Shown here: positions 1 through 9,775 of the stretch, in pieces | How positions within the stretch are numbered: position 1 is the stretch's first letter | How the letters are laid out: every line of letters starts with the position of its first letter | Source of the DNA: an uncultured Sphingomonadaceae bacterium | Lineage (GTDB): Bacteria > Pseudomonadota > Alphaproteobacteria > Sphingomonadales > Sphingomonadaceae | Direction: 5' to 3' | DNA length: 64,000 nt | Assembly (NCBI GenBank): GCA_947504025.1 | Contig: CANNFX010000001.1 | Span: 657,501-721,500, forward strand | Program-made: the position numbers and the translations under genes | The notes under the pieces: model-generated | Seen by the model: only the letters and a program-made list of their open reading frames with translations | Databases searched by the model: none | Told to the model about the DNA's origin: nothing

Positions 1-361
1 TTCAAAAGCGGCGGAAATCCGGGAGTTTTTGAGGGTGATTTGCCCGACGCTCTAGGTCATTGCCGAGTTGTGTAGAGCCCCGCCCAATGCAAACCGCATG
101 TGAATCAGCCTGTACGAGCCCAATTTGCTGCTGAATCTTCCAGCTCTACGCATTGTTTGGGAATGCTCAGTCGGCCAACTCTTCGATCCGTCTGATTCGC
201 ATTGCGTCCGAGCAATCGGCACGCTTTCCCGTCGCGGGTCCGGCGGAACGCGTCTTCAACGCCTTGGTTTGCAACCGAAAAACAACCCGACCTGACAGGT
301 TTGAGAAAAATCCTGACTTCATTGCCAAAACGGCAACCTTTTTCGGTTAACGCGGTATTTA
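1..361. other. Left-edge stretch without a confident gene
   Basis: No convincing gene is contained here. A plus-strand frame from base 2 stays open to a TAG at 53-55 and could be the last 17 codons of a gene that begins outside the window; the composition is plausible but too short to identify. Open frames at 105-404 (minus) and 153-350 (plus) overlap each other and the following gene and look like chance. The stretch from about 60 to 361 probably holds the promoter of the flippase gene, but no clear -35/-10 pair was recognised. Confidence 0.4.
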
Positions 362-1882
362 ATGTCTGAAGGCGTCCCCATAAACAGCAACAATGCTCCA
401 CCACCGCTTGATTTCGCGGGCCGGGTCCGCAGTGCTGTGGTCTGGCGTATGGGCAGTCAAATAGCCGCGCAGCTGATCACATGGACCAGCACGTTAATTG
501 TGGTCCGCTTACTAGAACCAAGCGACTATGGCTTGTTTGCCATGACGCAAGTTGTGATCGTGGCGTTGAATTTCCTCAATGGCTACAGCTTTGCAACGTC
601 TTTGATTCAAGCCCGGGAAATCGATGATCGGCGGGTGGGGCAGGTGTTTGGGCTTCTGATCATCGCCAACGCGTTTCTTGCCATCAGCCAATTCCTGATG
701 GCGCCTGTTGCGGCGGAATATTACGGTCAACCGCTGGTGAAGGACATGCTCCAGATCCAGGCGCTGATCTTCCTTACGACCCCCTTTATCGCCCTACCCT
801 CTGCATTGCTTGCGCGAAAAATAGAGTTTCGCAGCCAGGCGCTGGTCAATCTGATTTGCGCCGCTGCCGGCGGTGCGACTGCTCTAACCCTCGCGTGGCA
901 AGGGTATGGTGTATGGGCTCTGGTCTATGCACCGATTGTGTTGTTTGCCGTCCGAGCCATCGGCCTTACCATTGCGGCGCGCTTACTAGTGTGGCCAGTC
1001 TTCGATTTCCGCGGCGCATGGGACATCATTTCTTTCGGTGGAGCGCTCACGATCTGCCAATTGTTCTGGATCATCCAGAGCCAGAGCGACATATTAATCG
1101 CCGGTCGAGCCTTCAACCCACACGATCTCGGCATTTATTCAGAGGCGATGTTCGTTACGCTGATCTTCGTTGGGCGCTTCTTACCGCCGCTCAACGAAGT
1201 CGCCTTTCCTGCATATTCCGAATTACACAATGGCGGCCAACCTATCGGCCCCGCATTCCTACGCACTGTTCGTGCAGTGATGTTGCTGGCTGCTCCGGTT
1301 TATGTCGGCTTCAGCTTAACCGCAGAACCCTTCGTAGCGGCCGTGTTTGGTGAGAAATGGCTTGAGATGGCCCCCATCGCAGCGGGCCTAGCCATCGCGA
1401 TGCCAGCGATGGCGCTCCACATTGTCTGCTCGCCGGCCACCAATGCACTCGGGCGCCCGAGCATCTATGTCATGACCAGCGTTGCCGGCGCAGTACTGTT
1501 CCCGGCAGCATTCCTGTTCGGCGTCGCCTACGGCCCACAGGGCCTCGTCTACAGCTGGTGGGTCGCTGCCCCATTGCTGCTCGCATTCAGCCTTTCCCTA
1601 ACATTACCTGCGGTCGGCCTGCGCGCCCGAGATCTGGGCGTCGCTCTCCTCCCAGTTGCCTCGGCCTGCGCTGCGATGGCAACAGTTGTCTACATCCTGC
1701 GGGAACAACTTCCTACGATATTACCGGCAGCAGAACTTCTCATTCTCGTTGTGGCAGGCGCGTTGAGCTATGGCGCAGCACTGTGGTTTGGCTGGCCTGA
1801 ATATCTGAAAGAAGCCTGGGCGTTCGTCGTGAAACGTGATTCTGAAATTCTCATCACTGACGAAATGGAATTACACGCATAG
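362..1882 (+). CDS. Polysaccharide/lipopolysaccharide flippase (MOP superfamily)
   Basis: A 506-residue, very hydrophobic protein with roughly a dozen predicted membrane spans and a short soluble N-terminus (about 25 residues). It looks like the Wzx/WzxC type of the MOP superfamily, which moves lipid-linked oligosaccharides across the inner membrane for O-antigen or exopolysaccharide assembly. The N-terminal part matches the usual pattern of a first amphipathic helix followed by a span with conserved RLL and YG residues (LLEPSDYGLFAM). ATG at 362 is chosen because it is the first start after the leader. No glycosyltransferase is visible next to it, but the window begins just upstream, so it may close a polysaccharide cluster to the left. 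The exact substrate cannot be inferred. Confidence 0.8.
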   Translation: MSEGVPINSNNAPPPLDFAGRVRSAVVWRMGSQIAAQLITWTSTLIVVRLLEPSDYGLFAMTQVVIVALNFLNGYSFATSLIQAREIDDRRVGQVFGLLIIANAFLAISQFLMAPVAAEYYGQPLVKDMLQIQALIFLTTPFIALPSALLARKIEFRSQALVNLICAAAGGATALTLAWQGYGVWALVYAPIVLFAVRAIGLTIAARLLVWPVFDFRGAWDIISFGGALTICQLFWIIQSQSDILIAGRAFNPHDLGIYSEAMFVTLIFVGRFLPPLNEVAFPAYSELHNGGQPIGPAFLRTVRAVMLLAAPVYVGFSLTAEPFVAAVFGEKWLEMAPIAAGLAIAMPAMALHIVCSPATNALGRPSIYVMTSVAGAVLFPAAFLFGVAYGPQGLVYSWWVAAPLLLAFSLSLTLPAVGLRARDLGVALLPVASACAAMATVVYILREQLPTILPAAELLILVVAGALSYGAALWFGWPEYLKEAWAFVVKRDSEILITDEMELHA

Positions 1883-1993
1883 GCGCATTCAGTGAAATAA
1901 GATTACGCAGGCTTATTTGGCAAAAGGGCCGCCGCGTGATAAAGTCGATCAGCATCGGATGCCTTCTCACCTCTGGTGCTGAAAGGATGCTTG

Positions 1994-2923
1994 ATGTTTC
2001 TACAGACCCTTCTTCCGCCAGCCGCTCTCCTCAGCCTCCTTGCCGGAGGGACAAGCGAACCGCCCTCTATTGTCGAGGGCGCTATCAACGAAGAAACCAT
2101 CAAGGGCAAAAAACAGGTCGACCAGCGTTTAACTGTGCCGGTCAGCATCGCTGGTGTCGGACCGTTCCGCTTCCTGGTCGATACCGGCGCGCAAGCAACT
2201 GTCGTAACTGACAAAGTGATCGACCGCCTCGCGCCTATGCCGCGTGGGCGGGCAACGCTGGTTGGCATGGCAAGTCGCCAGTCAGTCGAGACCGTTCAGA
2301 TAGACGATCTTGTTTTGGGTAGTAGGACTTTTAGCAACCTGACTTCTCCTTTGCTTGAATCCAAGCATGTCGGAGCTGACGGAATTCTTGGCCTCGACAG
2401 TCTTCAGTCGCAACGCGTGCTACTTGATTTCCGGGCAAATACGATGACTGTCGCTGATAAGAAATCCTTAGGCGGCAACCGCGGATTTGAAATCATCGTG
2501 CGCGCCCGACGCAAGCTCGGCCAACTCATCATCACCGATGCAACTATCGACGGAATCAGAACATCAGTAATTGTTGATACAGGCTCTCAGGCGTCGATCG
2601 GCAATATGTCATTGGCAAAGCGATTGCGTCAGCGTCGTTCTTCAGATTCAACCCTGACCGACGTTACGGGAGCTACGCTTGTTGGACGGATTGGCCAGAC
2701 AAAACTCATATCAATCGGCAATGTTAGCATGCGCGGCGTTGCGATCACATTTGCGGACGCACCGCCATTCACTTCTCTTGGCCTCGACAAGCGTCCTACT
2801 TTGATTTTGGGGATGCGCGATCTTCGCTTGTTCGAACGCGTGGCAATTGATTTCGAATCCGGGCGCATTTTGTTCGATTTACCAAGAGGCATACGCACGG
2901 TCCGCCAAGGCTTTAACGACTAA
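1994..2923 (+). CDS. Two-lobed retropepsin-like aspartic protease, exported
   Basis: A 309-residue protein with an N-terminal signal peptide (hydrophobic to about residue 19) and two aspartic-protease half-sites: LVDTGAQ with Asp63 and IVDTGSQ with Asp195. Retropepsins normally dimerise to pair two DTG loops; here both are on one chain, so a monomeric pepsin-like active site is inferred. Each lobe also has an ILGLD/ILGMRD segment typical of the family. The start at 1994 has GAAAGGA seven bases upstream; an upstream in-frame GTG at 1976 lies before this ribosome-binding site and would spoil the signal peptide. It probably works in the periplasm; the substrate is unknown. Confidence 0.78.
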   Translation: MFLQTLLPPAALLSLLAGGTSEPPSIVEGAINEETIKGKKQVDQRLTVPVSIAGVGPFRFLVDTGAQATVVTDKVIDRLAPMPRGRATLVGMASRQSVETVQIDDLVLGSRTFSNLTSPLLESKHVGADGILGLDSLQSQRVLLDFRANTMTVADKKSLGGNRGFEIIVRARRKLGQLIITDATIDGIRTSVIVDTGSQASIGNMSLAKRLRQRRSSDSTLTDVTGATLVGRIGQTKLISIGNVSMRGVAITFADAPPFTSLGLDKRPTLILGMRDLRLFERVAIDFESGRILFDLPRGIRTVRQGFND

Positions 2924-2986
2924 GAAATGAGCGCTAATGCGCGCTCGCCATTGCGGAATGGGCATCGCACCCCAAATTAAACCACG

Positions 2987-4813
2987 ATGCCACCTGACAA
3001 TGTAACCACTTCGCAGCTCGCGGGCAGGAACGATCCTGATAGTTGGGCAATGGTTCGGCGCTTCTTGCCGTATCTCTGGCCCCAGAACAGACCTGATCTC
3101 AAACGGCGGATCATAATCTCGCTACTTTTGGTTTTGATGGCCAAGGGCGTCATTCTCAGCCTGCCGTTCGCGTATAAATACGCTGTCGACGCGATGGCTG
3201 GCGAAGGCGGCCAGGCAGGCCTTGCTGCAATACCGATGGCGATGGTTATTGCCTATGCTGGCGGACGGTTTGCAGCCGTGATGTTCGACAACGTCCGCAA
3301 TATCACCTTTGAGAAGGTCGGACAGGATGCTGCAAGAGAGCTCGCGACAGATGTGTTCGGGCGTCTCCACCGGCTCTCGCTACGCTTTCATCTGAGCCGC
3401 CGAACCGGCGAAGTCACCAAAGTCATCGAACGCGGCACCAAGAGCATCGAATCGATGCTTTATTTCATCCTGTTCAACATCGCTCCGACGATTATCGAAC
3501 TGACAGTTGTAGCCGTAATTTTCTACGTTCTGTTCGGCTGGGAGTTGGTCGCCGCAACTGCTGTAACAGTCGTTACCTATATCGCTGTCACACGCTGGAT
3601 CACCGAATGGCGTACCAAGCTGCGGGCGAAAATGAACGATCTCGACGGCACAGCGCTCGCCCGCGCGGTCGACTCGCTCCTCAATTACGAGACAGTGAAG
3701 TATTTCGGCGCTGAAGAGCGCGAGCGGAAGCGTTACGGTGATGCGGCAAAGGCTTATGCCGATGCAGCCATAAAATCCGACAACTCATTGGCTCTGCTCA
3801 ATATGACGCAGGCATTTATCACCAATGCGCTTATGGCCGCAGCGATGGCTTATACCGTCTGGCGCTGGAGCCTGGGTGAACTGACTGTCGGCGATCTGGT
3901 TCTGGTGAACACCTATCTGATGCAGCTCTTCAGGCCGCTCGATCTACTGGGCTGGGTTTACCGTACCATCCGGCAAGGGATCGTCGACATGGCGGAAATG
4001 TTCCGCCTTATCGATACTGAAATCGAAGTGAAAGATGTGACAAATGCGCCTGCCCTACTGGTGAAACGTCCGTCCATCGTCTTCGACGATGTTGTTTTCG
4101 GCTATGACCCCGACCGTACGATTTTACATGGCCTTAGCTTCGAAGTTCCTGCTGGCGGTCATGTCGCCTTAGTCGGACCGTCAGGCGCGGGTAAATCGAC
4201 TATCGCCCGGCTATTGTTCCGTTTCTACGATCCGTGGTCGGGCCGTATTTTGATCGATGGGCAAGATATCGCTATGGTTCAGCAGGAGACTGTCCGCCAA
4301 GCCATTGGTATCGTCCCGCAGGACAGCGTTCTATTCAACGACACAATTGGCTATAATATCGCTTATGGCCGCGACGGCGCGGATGAGGCCGAAGTCATGG
4401 CCGCGGCACGTGATGCCTCTATTCTGCCATTCATCGATCAATTACCAAAAGGCCTCGACACCGAAGTCGGTGAACGGGGTTTAAAGCTGTCTGGCGGGGA
4501 AAAACAGCGCGTCGCGATTGCTCGCACTCTAGTCAAGAATCCACCGATCCTGTTGCTCGATGAAGCAACAAGCGCGCTCGACAGCCGGACCGAACAGGAC
4601 ATACTGGCGACGCTGCATAAGGTCTCCGAGGACCGCACCACGCTCAGCATTGCGCACAGGCTCTCGACAATCGCGGATGCCGACCGCATCCTGGTGCTTG
4701 AAGGTGGAAAGCTCGCCGAAAGCGGTAGGCATGGCGAGCTACTGCGGATGGACGGTCTTTATGCCGACATGTGGTCGCGCCAGCAGAGCGAGAACGAGGA
4801 AATCGAAGCTTGA
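2987..4813 (+). CDS. ABC transporter, fused permease/ATPase, Atm1/HMT1 type
   Basis: A 608-residue half-transporter with an N-terminal six-helix ABC membrane domain (about residues 35-330) and a C-terminal nucleotide-binding domain. The Walker A loop GPSGAGKST is at 397-405, the signature LSGGE at 501-505 and the Walker B ILLLDEA at 521-527. The membrane domain shows the NYETVKYFGAE segment characteristic of the Atm1/ABCB7/HMT1 branch, which exports glutathione-linked sulfur or metal species from the cytoplasm. It would act as a homodimer in the inner membrane. Its last bases overlap the next gene (TTGA at 4810-4813), suggesting translational coupling with the AraC-type regulator. Confidence 0.88.
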   Translation: MPPDNVTTSQLAGRNDPDSWAMVRRFLPYLWPQNRPDLKRRIIISLLLVLMAKGVILSLPFAYKYAVDAMAGEGGQAGLAAIPMAMVIAYAGGRFAAVMFDNVRNITFEKVGQDAARELATDVFGRLHRLSLRFHLSRRTGEVTKVIERGTKSIESMLYFILFNIAPTIIELTVVAVIFYVLFGWELVAATAVTVVTYIAVTRWITEWRTKLRAKMNDLDGTALARAVDSLLNYETVKYFGAEERERKRYGDAAKAYADAAIKSDNSLALLNMTQAFITNALMAAAMAYTVWRWSLGELTVGDLVLVNTYLMQLFRPLDLLGWVYRTIRQGIVDMAEMFRLIDTEIEVKDVTNAPALLVKRPSIVFDDVVFGYDPDRTILHGLSFEVPAGGHVALVGPSGAGKSTIARLLFRFYDPWSGRILIDGQDIAMVQQETVRQAIGIVPQDSVLFNDTIGYNIAYGRDGADEAEVMAAARDASILPFIDQLPKGLDTEVGERGLKLSGGEKQRVAIARTLVKNPPILLLDEATSALDSRTEQDILATLHKVSEDRTTLSIAHRLSTIADADRILVLEGGKLAESGRHGELLRMDGLYADMWSRQQSENEEIEA

Positions 4814-5883
4814 GCGCATTTGAGATCATCGACCTACTCGCACGCGGTGGAGCTTTGTCGCTGCTCGCATTGTGGAGCTGGTTGTTGGTCCGTGACAAAT
4901 GGGAAGCACCTGCTGCACGGCTGGCCGTAGCTATGAATGCCGCGATTGCATGCCACATCGTCGCCACGATTTCAGAAGTGGTCGACGGCATGTGGTACGA
5001 CGCCCCGCTCGCGGTTGGAGCGGGTCTCGTAGCTCCGCTGTTCTGGCTCTTTGCCCGTGCATGGTTTGATGACCGTTCACAGATCAGTACCCTGGGCTGG
5101 GCTTCGCTCGCAATAATGGCCGCCACAACTTTGCTGCATCAGACCGATATTATTCAGGGCACTGCCCTAGTCGATGCATCACTCATTCTGTTTCGAATCT
5201 TGCAGGCCATCTTTGTCTTCGCCGGCCTTTACGTCGCATGGCGGGGCCGGGAAGACGATCTGGTGGAGACTCGACGACGTTTTCGTATGAGCCTGATTGT
5301 CGCGGTTGGCACACTGATCATGATGACCAATGTGATTGAAGTGCTGGCCTATGGCGAGCAAATCCCGATGCTGTCACGCAGCTTTATCGAATTCGGCATT
5401 ATGATCGTGGCATTTGTTTTTTGCGCAGCGATGTTCGGCATCAGGCAACCGGACCTTCTTAGTGCACCTGATCGACCGCAAGCCGCTGACCGGCTAGTCC
5501 CGCAAAGCAATGATCCGCTAGCAACAATGATCAAAGCCGCCATGTCAGAGCAACGGCTCTTTCGGGACGAAACGTTGACGATTGCCGCACTCGCATCTTC
5601 GCTTGGCCAGCAAGAGTACCGCATTCGCCGCACGATCAACGGAACGCTAGGTCACCGAAATTTTGCCCGCTTCGTAAATTCCTATCGGCTTGAAGAGGTC
5701 AAAGAAGCCCTCGGCGATCCAGCGCAGCGCGAAGTGCCAATCCTGACCATCGCACTCGACGCAGGCTTCGGCTCGCTTGGCCCATTCAATCGCGCATTTC
5801 GTGATGCCGAAGATATGACGCCAACCGAATTTCGTAGGGACAAGCTAAAGGGGGCAGCACTGGCCGATTCCGAAATCGGCTAG
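4810..5883 (+). CDS. AraC-family regulator with N-terminal membrane domain
   Basis: From TTG 4810 the product is 357 residues. The first about 210 residues are hydrophobic with six or seven likely membrane spans, and the C-terminal about 100 residues form an AraC/XylS helix-turn-helix region: a first helix around ALASSLGQQEYRIRR and the conserved second half ending in GFGSLGPFNRAFRD, followed by TPTEFRR. The architecture suggests a membrane-anchored transcription factor sensing an envelope or lipid signal, as in other sphingomonad proteins of this kind. The start is uncertain: the TTG overlaps the stop of the ABC gene, and an upstream in-frame GTG (4771) would add 13 residues inside it. Target genes are unknown; the adjacent hydroxylase and transporter are candidates. 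Confidence 0.78.
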   Translation: MSAFEIIDLLARGGALSLLALWSWLLVRDKWEAPAARLAVAMNAAIACHIVATISEVVDGMWYDAPLAVGAGLVAPLFWLFARAWFDDRSQISTLGWASLAIMAATTLLHQTDIIQGTALVDASLILFRILQAIFVFAGLYVAWRGREDDLVETRRRFRMSLIVAVGTLIMMTNVIEVLAYGEQIPMLSRSFIEFGIMIVAFVFCAAMFGIRQPDLLSAPDRPQAADRLVPQSNDPLATMIKAAMSEQRLFRDETLTIAALASSLGQQEYRIRRTINGTLGHRNFARFVNSYRLEEVKEALGDPAQREVPILTIALDAGFGSLGPFNRAFRDAEDMTPTEFRRDKLKGAALADSEIG

Positions 5884-5960
5884 TCGATTCCCGAACCCAG
5901 CGAGCCGCCCTTCCCCGTTTCCCCTATTTCGGTCATATCAGCCGAATAGAGGACATTACG

Positions 5961-6788
5961 ATGAGCGACATACCCACATTAGGAACTTTTCTAGCGGAAG
6001 CGGCCCCGCACATATTCGTGCTCGATTTCTCACGCTACATGATCGCTGCATCGCTGGTAGCAGGCACGGTATGGCTGCTTTCGAAAACCAGTTGGGCCAG
6101 CCGTAAGATCCAGACGCGCGAGGCAACACGAGCTGATTTCAAACGCGAGTTCACGTCATCCATTCGCACAGTAGCGATCTATGTGATTGCAATGCTGCCG
6201 GTGATCTGGCTGTTTACGGCCGGATATTTGCCCACTTATCAGGGCGAATATGGTTGGGGCACATATGCGCTCTATCTTGCCGCAATCATCCTCGCGCATG
6301 ATGCATATTTCTATTGGACACACCGCGCGATGCATCATCCGCGCCTGTTCAAGACTTTTCACTTACACCACCATAAAACCATCACCCCAACTGCTTGGAC
6401 GGCTTATAGCTTTGATATTGGTGAAGCCTTCGTGATGGTCGCCTTCATGCCAATCTGGTTGACGCTAGTTCCAACACCAAACGGTGTGATATTCACTTTC
6501 CTTGCCGTGATGATCATACGCAATGCGATGGGCCACGCCGGTTTGGAACTGCATCCACGCGGCTGGGCCAGCCATCCGGTGTTGAAGTGGATTTCGACCA
6601 CCACACATCATGACATGCACCACGGCGGGAGCTTCAAGCACAACTTTGGCTTCTATTTCACGTTTTGGGACAAGCTGATGGGTACCGAGCACCCCAACTA
6701 CGTCGCGACGTTCAACCGTGTCACGGGCACCAAAGAAGGGGCCGCCGCAGGCGTTCCGGCCAAAACCGAAAACCCGCAAGCGGCCTGA
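5961..6788 (+). CDS. Sterol desaturase/fatty acid hydroxylase family protein
   Basis: A 275-residue membrane protein with about four spans and the three histidine clusters of the family: HDAYFYWTHRAMHH starting at His113, then HLHHH, and HHDMHH near the C-terminus. These coordinate a di-iron centre that hydroxylates or desaturates a lipid chain at the membrane surface. The start ATG 5961 has GAGG about 10 bases upstream. It follows the AraC-type gene by 77 bases and may be its target. In sphingomonads related enzymes act on sphingolipid, hopanoid or carotenoid substrates, but nothing here fixes which. Confidence 0.82.
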   Translation: MSDIPTLGTFLAEAAPHIFVLDFSRYMIAASLVAGTVWLLSKTSWASRKIQTREATRADFKREFTSSIRTVAIYVIAMLPVIWLFTAGYLPTYQGEYGWGTYALYLAAIILAHDAYFYWTHRAMHHPRLFKTFHLHHHKTITPTAWTAYSFDIGEAFVMVAFMPIWLTLVPTPNGVIFTFLAVMIIRNAMGHAGLELHPRGWASHPVLKWISTTTHHDMHHGGSFKHNFGFYFTFWDKLMGTEHPNYVATFNRVTGTKEGAAAGVPAKTENPQAA

Positions 6789-6804
6789 TCCTTACCCAAA
6801 GCGA

Positions 6805-9645
6805 CTATTCGGCTACGGCGCGTAGAGTCTCGTTTGAAAGATCGAGCTCCGTAGCCGAAATGACTTCCACGTCAGGGCGCAGCTCGCGAATACCGTCAAT
6901 GAACTGCTTTGAATCACCTACGATGATCAGCGTAGCCTGCTCTGGATCAACTGTTGCCTTAGCTGCCGCCGAAGCATCGTCTGCACTAACCGCTGAAAGC
7001 CGTTCCGCCAGCCGCGCTGCCTCAACAGGTTCGATACCCTGCTGCATCAGGCCAGCCACAATGCCGTTAAAGCCTGAACTGGTCTCCAGCGACCGCGCAT
7101 AAGTGCCGCCAAGATACAAACGGCGCTTCTCGAGCGCTTCTTCATCCAATGGCTCTTCACCGAGGCGGGCAAACTCGTCGAGGAATATCTTCGCTACGGC
7201 CGCCGCGCTCTCATTCTTGGTCTGCGCACTAGCTGAAAGGATAGCTTCTCCTGCACGAGAAGGCAGGCCGCTATAGGCGCCGTAACTGAGACTGCGCTTG
7301 GTACGAACTTCTTCGAACAGCCGTCCGCTCGACCCGCCGCCAAGTACCGAATTGGCCAACATCAACGGGTAATATTGCTCGTCCGAACGCGAAACAGAGC
7401 GAACTGCAGCAATCACTGCCGCTTGCCCAGCCTCCGGCATATCAACAACGATGGTGCGAACCGGCTGCGCCTCCCCATCAGGATCAGCGATTATCGCAGG
7501 TGGTACGCGGTCCACTGTCCAGCCGCCAAGCAGATGATTGGCCAGCGCCGTTGCATCGTCCGCAGAGATACCGCCGCTGACGATCACTTTGGTGCGCGCC
7601 GGATGCCAATAAGTCTCGCGGTGATTGACCAAATCTGCTGCGGTCACCGCGGCAAGGCTTTCCGGCGTACCGTCGGCCAATGTCCCGTAAGCCGCGCTGC
7701 CATAGAGCGCCGGCTGCATAACATATCGGGCGAGCGCGCCTGGTTCCTTCAGCGAAACTTGAAGACCATCAATCGCGCGTTTGCGTTCACGTTGGAATTC
7801 TTCGTCAGGATAGGTTGCGCTGCGAATAACATCGGCCAGCACCGTGCCCGCGGCCTCTATCGTCGCGACCGGGGCGGTCAGACTGAAAAACGTCCCGTCG
7901 GTTCCTGCGGTCCCCGACATCGAGGCACCCAGGCTTTCGAGCCGAGCGGCGATCTCGGTCGCACTCATATTGGCCGTACCCTTGTTGGCGAGGCCAGCAG
8001 CGAATTCAGCGATGCCAGCCTTGGAGCGCGGGTCACTGGCACTACCGCCAGGCAGCAGGACTGTCATCGTCGCGATCGGCACATCACCTGTTTGCGTCGC
8101 GACAACTTGAATTCCGTTGGCGAGCGTCGTTTCCACAATTTCGGACGTTGCCACGACTGGCTTTTCGCTTGGTCCCGGAGGTGCTTCACGCATCTCAGGT
8201 GGATTCACTTTGCGTGGCTCACCCGTTGCTGCAGGCAGGCTTCGGAAAGTCGGGAACGGGGCCGGATTCGCATAGGCCGTGCGATCATCCTCACCCTGCA
8301 CATAAGTGAATTCGACACGGCCTTCGGGACGCAGATATTTCTGAGCCACGCGGCGGATATCCTCTGCAGTGACGGCAGATAAGGCAACAAGCCGCTTATC
8401 AGCAGCCTTGGGGTCGCCGGTCAGAACTAGCGCCTCACCCAATTCAAACGCCCGGCCACGAGCGGTCTCACGGCGGCGGAGTGTTATCGCAAACAGCTCA
8501 TTGCGGGCTTCGGTCAGCTCGGCATCGCTCACCAGATTGGTCCGCATATCCTCGCGAACAGCGGTCATTATCGCATTGACCTCGTCAGGATCAGCAGCCG
8601 GATTGATGACGGCGAACTGGGCGAAGAAGCCACCTTCTTCGCTGTCATTGATGAATTGCTGTGCCTGCACGGCCTTACCGGTGCGGATCAATGCCTCGTG
8701 AATGCGGCTGTTTTCGCCCTGAGACATCACGATATCCATCATCTCGAATGCAGCCATGTCAGGGTGGCCAGCGCCAGGAATTTTCCAAGTAGCACCGATC
8801 AACGGCAACGGCACATTGGGGGCAGTCGCAGTTACGAAACGCGCTTCGGTCCGCTCGGGTTCGCGGGTCTCGATAGCAAGCGGGATGGGGTTGGGTCGCC
8901 GCGGTATGTCAGCGAAATACTCATCCACAAGTGACCGCAAGTTGGTCATGTCAAAATTGCCGGCGACGATCAACGTCGCCGTATCTGGGCCATAATAAGC
9001 CTGATAGAAAGCTCGTGCATCGTCGAGTGTGGCAGAATCCAGCTCTTCAATGCTGCCGATACCAGGGCGGCGTTGGGGTAGAACGTCATAGCTGTTTTCC
9101 GGCAGGACGAAGCGTGAGAACCGGCCATATGGCGGCGCGAGTACACGCTGGCGCAGCTCCTCCTTCACCACGCCGCGTTCGGTTTCGAACACATCATCAT
9201 CGACGACCGTCAGCGCCATGCGTTCCTTATGCGTCCACAGCATCCGCTCAAGATACTGTGCTGGCACAGTCTCGAAGTAATTTGTCCGGTCGGCGCTGTT
9301 TGACGCATTGCGCGTACCGCCAATATCAGCGGTCAGGCCATAAATCATATTGTAGGGCATGTTCTCGGTCTTGCGGCTACCGATATGTTCGAACAGATGT
9401 GCAAAACCAGAGCGGCCTTCGGGATCGAGCTTCGACCCGATTTCGTACCACAACGAGGTTGTGACAGTACTGGTGGTGTCGTCCTCGATCGCTATTACGC
9501 GCAGACCATTATCCAGCATCCATTCGGTAAATTCGATTTCAGGCGCAATGATTGCGGATTCAGCGGCGCGTTCCTGAGCGGATAGCGGGTTAGCGGCAGC
9601 CATAGCGATAGCAGCAACGCCGGCGGCGAGAACGGTCTTGAGCAT
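6805..9645 (-). CDS. M16 family zinc metallopeptidase, two-half (pitrilysin-like)
   Basis: A 946-residue protein with a Sec signal peptide (cleavage likely after LSAQ, about residue 24). The N-terminal half carries the inverted zinc motif HLFEH (His83, Glu86, His87) with a downstream glutamate region (FETERGVVKEEL). The second half (from about residue 490) repeats the fold but lacks HxxEH, having GIAEFAAGLANKG at the equivalent place, so it is the expected inactive half. M16 peptidases of this size degrade peptides in the periplasm or at the outer membrane. It ends 16 bases from the convergent hydroxylase gene and appears to be a single-gene unit. Confidence 0.88.
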   Translation of the reverse strand: MLKTVLAAGVAAIAMAAANPLSAQERAAESAIIAPEIEFTEWMLDNGLRVIAIEDDTTSTVTTSLWYEIGSKLDPEGRSGFAHLFEHIGSRKTENMPYNMIYGLTADIGGTRNASNSADRTNYFETVPAQYLERMLWTHKERMALTVVDDDVFETERGVVKEELRQRVLAPPYGRFSRFVLPENSYDVLPQRRPGIGSIEELDSATLDDARAFYQAYYGPDTATLIVAGNFDMTNLRSLVDEYFADIPRRPNPIPLAIETREPERTEARFVTATAPNVPLPLIGATWKIPGAGHPDMAAFEMMDIVMSQGENSRIHEALIRTGKAVQAQQFINDSEEGGFFAQFAVINPAADPDEVNAIMTAVREDMRTNLVSDAELTEARNELFAITLRRRETARGRAFELGEALVLTGDPKAADKRLVALSAVTAEDIRRVAQKYLRPEGRVEFTYVQGEDDRTAYANPAPFPTFRSLPAATGEPRKVNPPEMREAPPGPSEKPVVATSEIVETTLANGIQVVATQTGDVPIATMTVLLPGGSASDPRSKAGIAEFAAGLANKGTANMSATEIAARLESLGASMSGTAGTDGTFFSLTAPVATIEAAGTVLADVIRSATYPDEEFQRERKRAIDGLQVSLKEPGALARYVMQPALYGSAAYGTLADGTPESLAAVTAADLVNHRETYWHPARTKVIVSGGISADDATALANHLLGGWTVDRVPPAIIADPDGEAQPVRTIVVDMPEAGQAAVIAAVRSVSRSDEQYYPLMLANSVLGGGSSGRLFEEVRTKRSLSYGAYSGLPSRAGEAILSASAQTKNESAAAVAKIFLDEFARLGEEPLDEEALEKRRLYLGGTYARSLETSSGFNGIVAGLMQQGIEPVEAARLAERLSAVSADDASAAAKATVDPEQATLIIVGDSKQFIDGIRELRPDVEVISATELDLSNETLRAVAE

Positions 9646-9775
9646 GGAGTCCCTCCAGTTTGTTATGGAGGGGTTAGATCAAGCCTCACGCGCGCGCGCA
9701 AGCTGGCCGCGGCGATCTTCTACAAAATACATCGTGGCTTCGACTAAGGTCGCGGCATCGGCCATTGATCCGAAA

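Noticed and set aside
4644..5126. 160-codon minus-strand open frame
   Set aside because: Antisense to the ABC transporter end and the AraC-type gene; composition is that of a shadow frame.
7375..8382. 335-codon plus-strand open frame
   Set aside because: It is antisense to the M16 peptidase, has low-complexity Arg/Cys-rich composition and no domain; the peptidase frame is clearly real.
9690..9701. Short CG dinucleotide run
   Set aside because: Only about six CG steps in a GC-rich intergenic stretch; no supporting structure.
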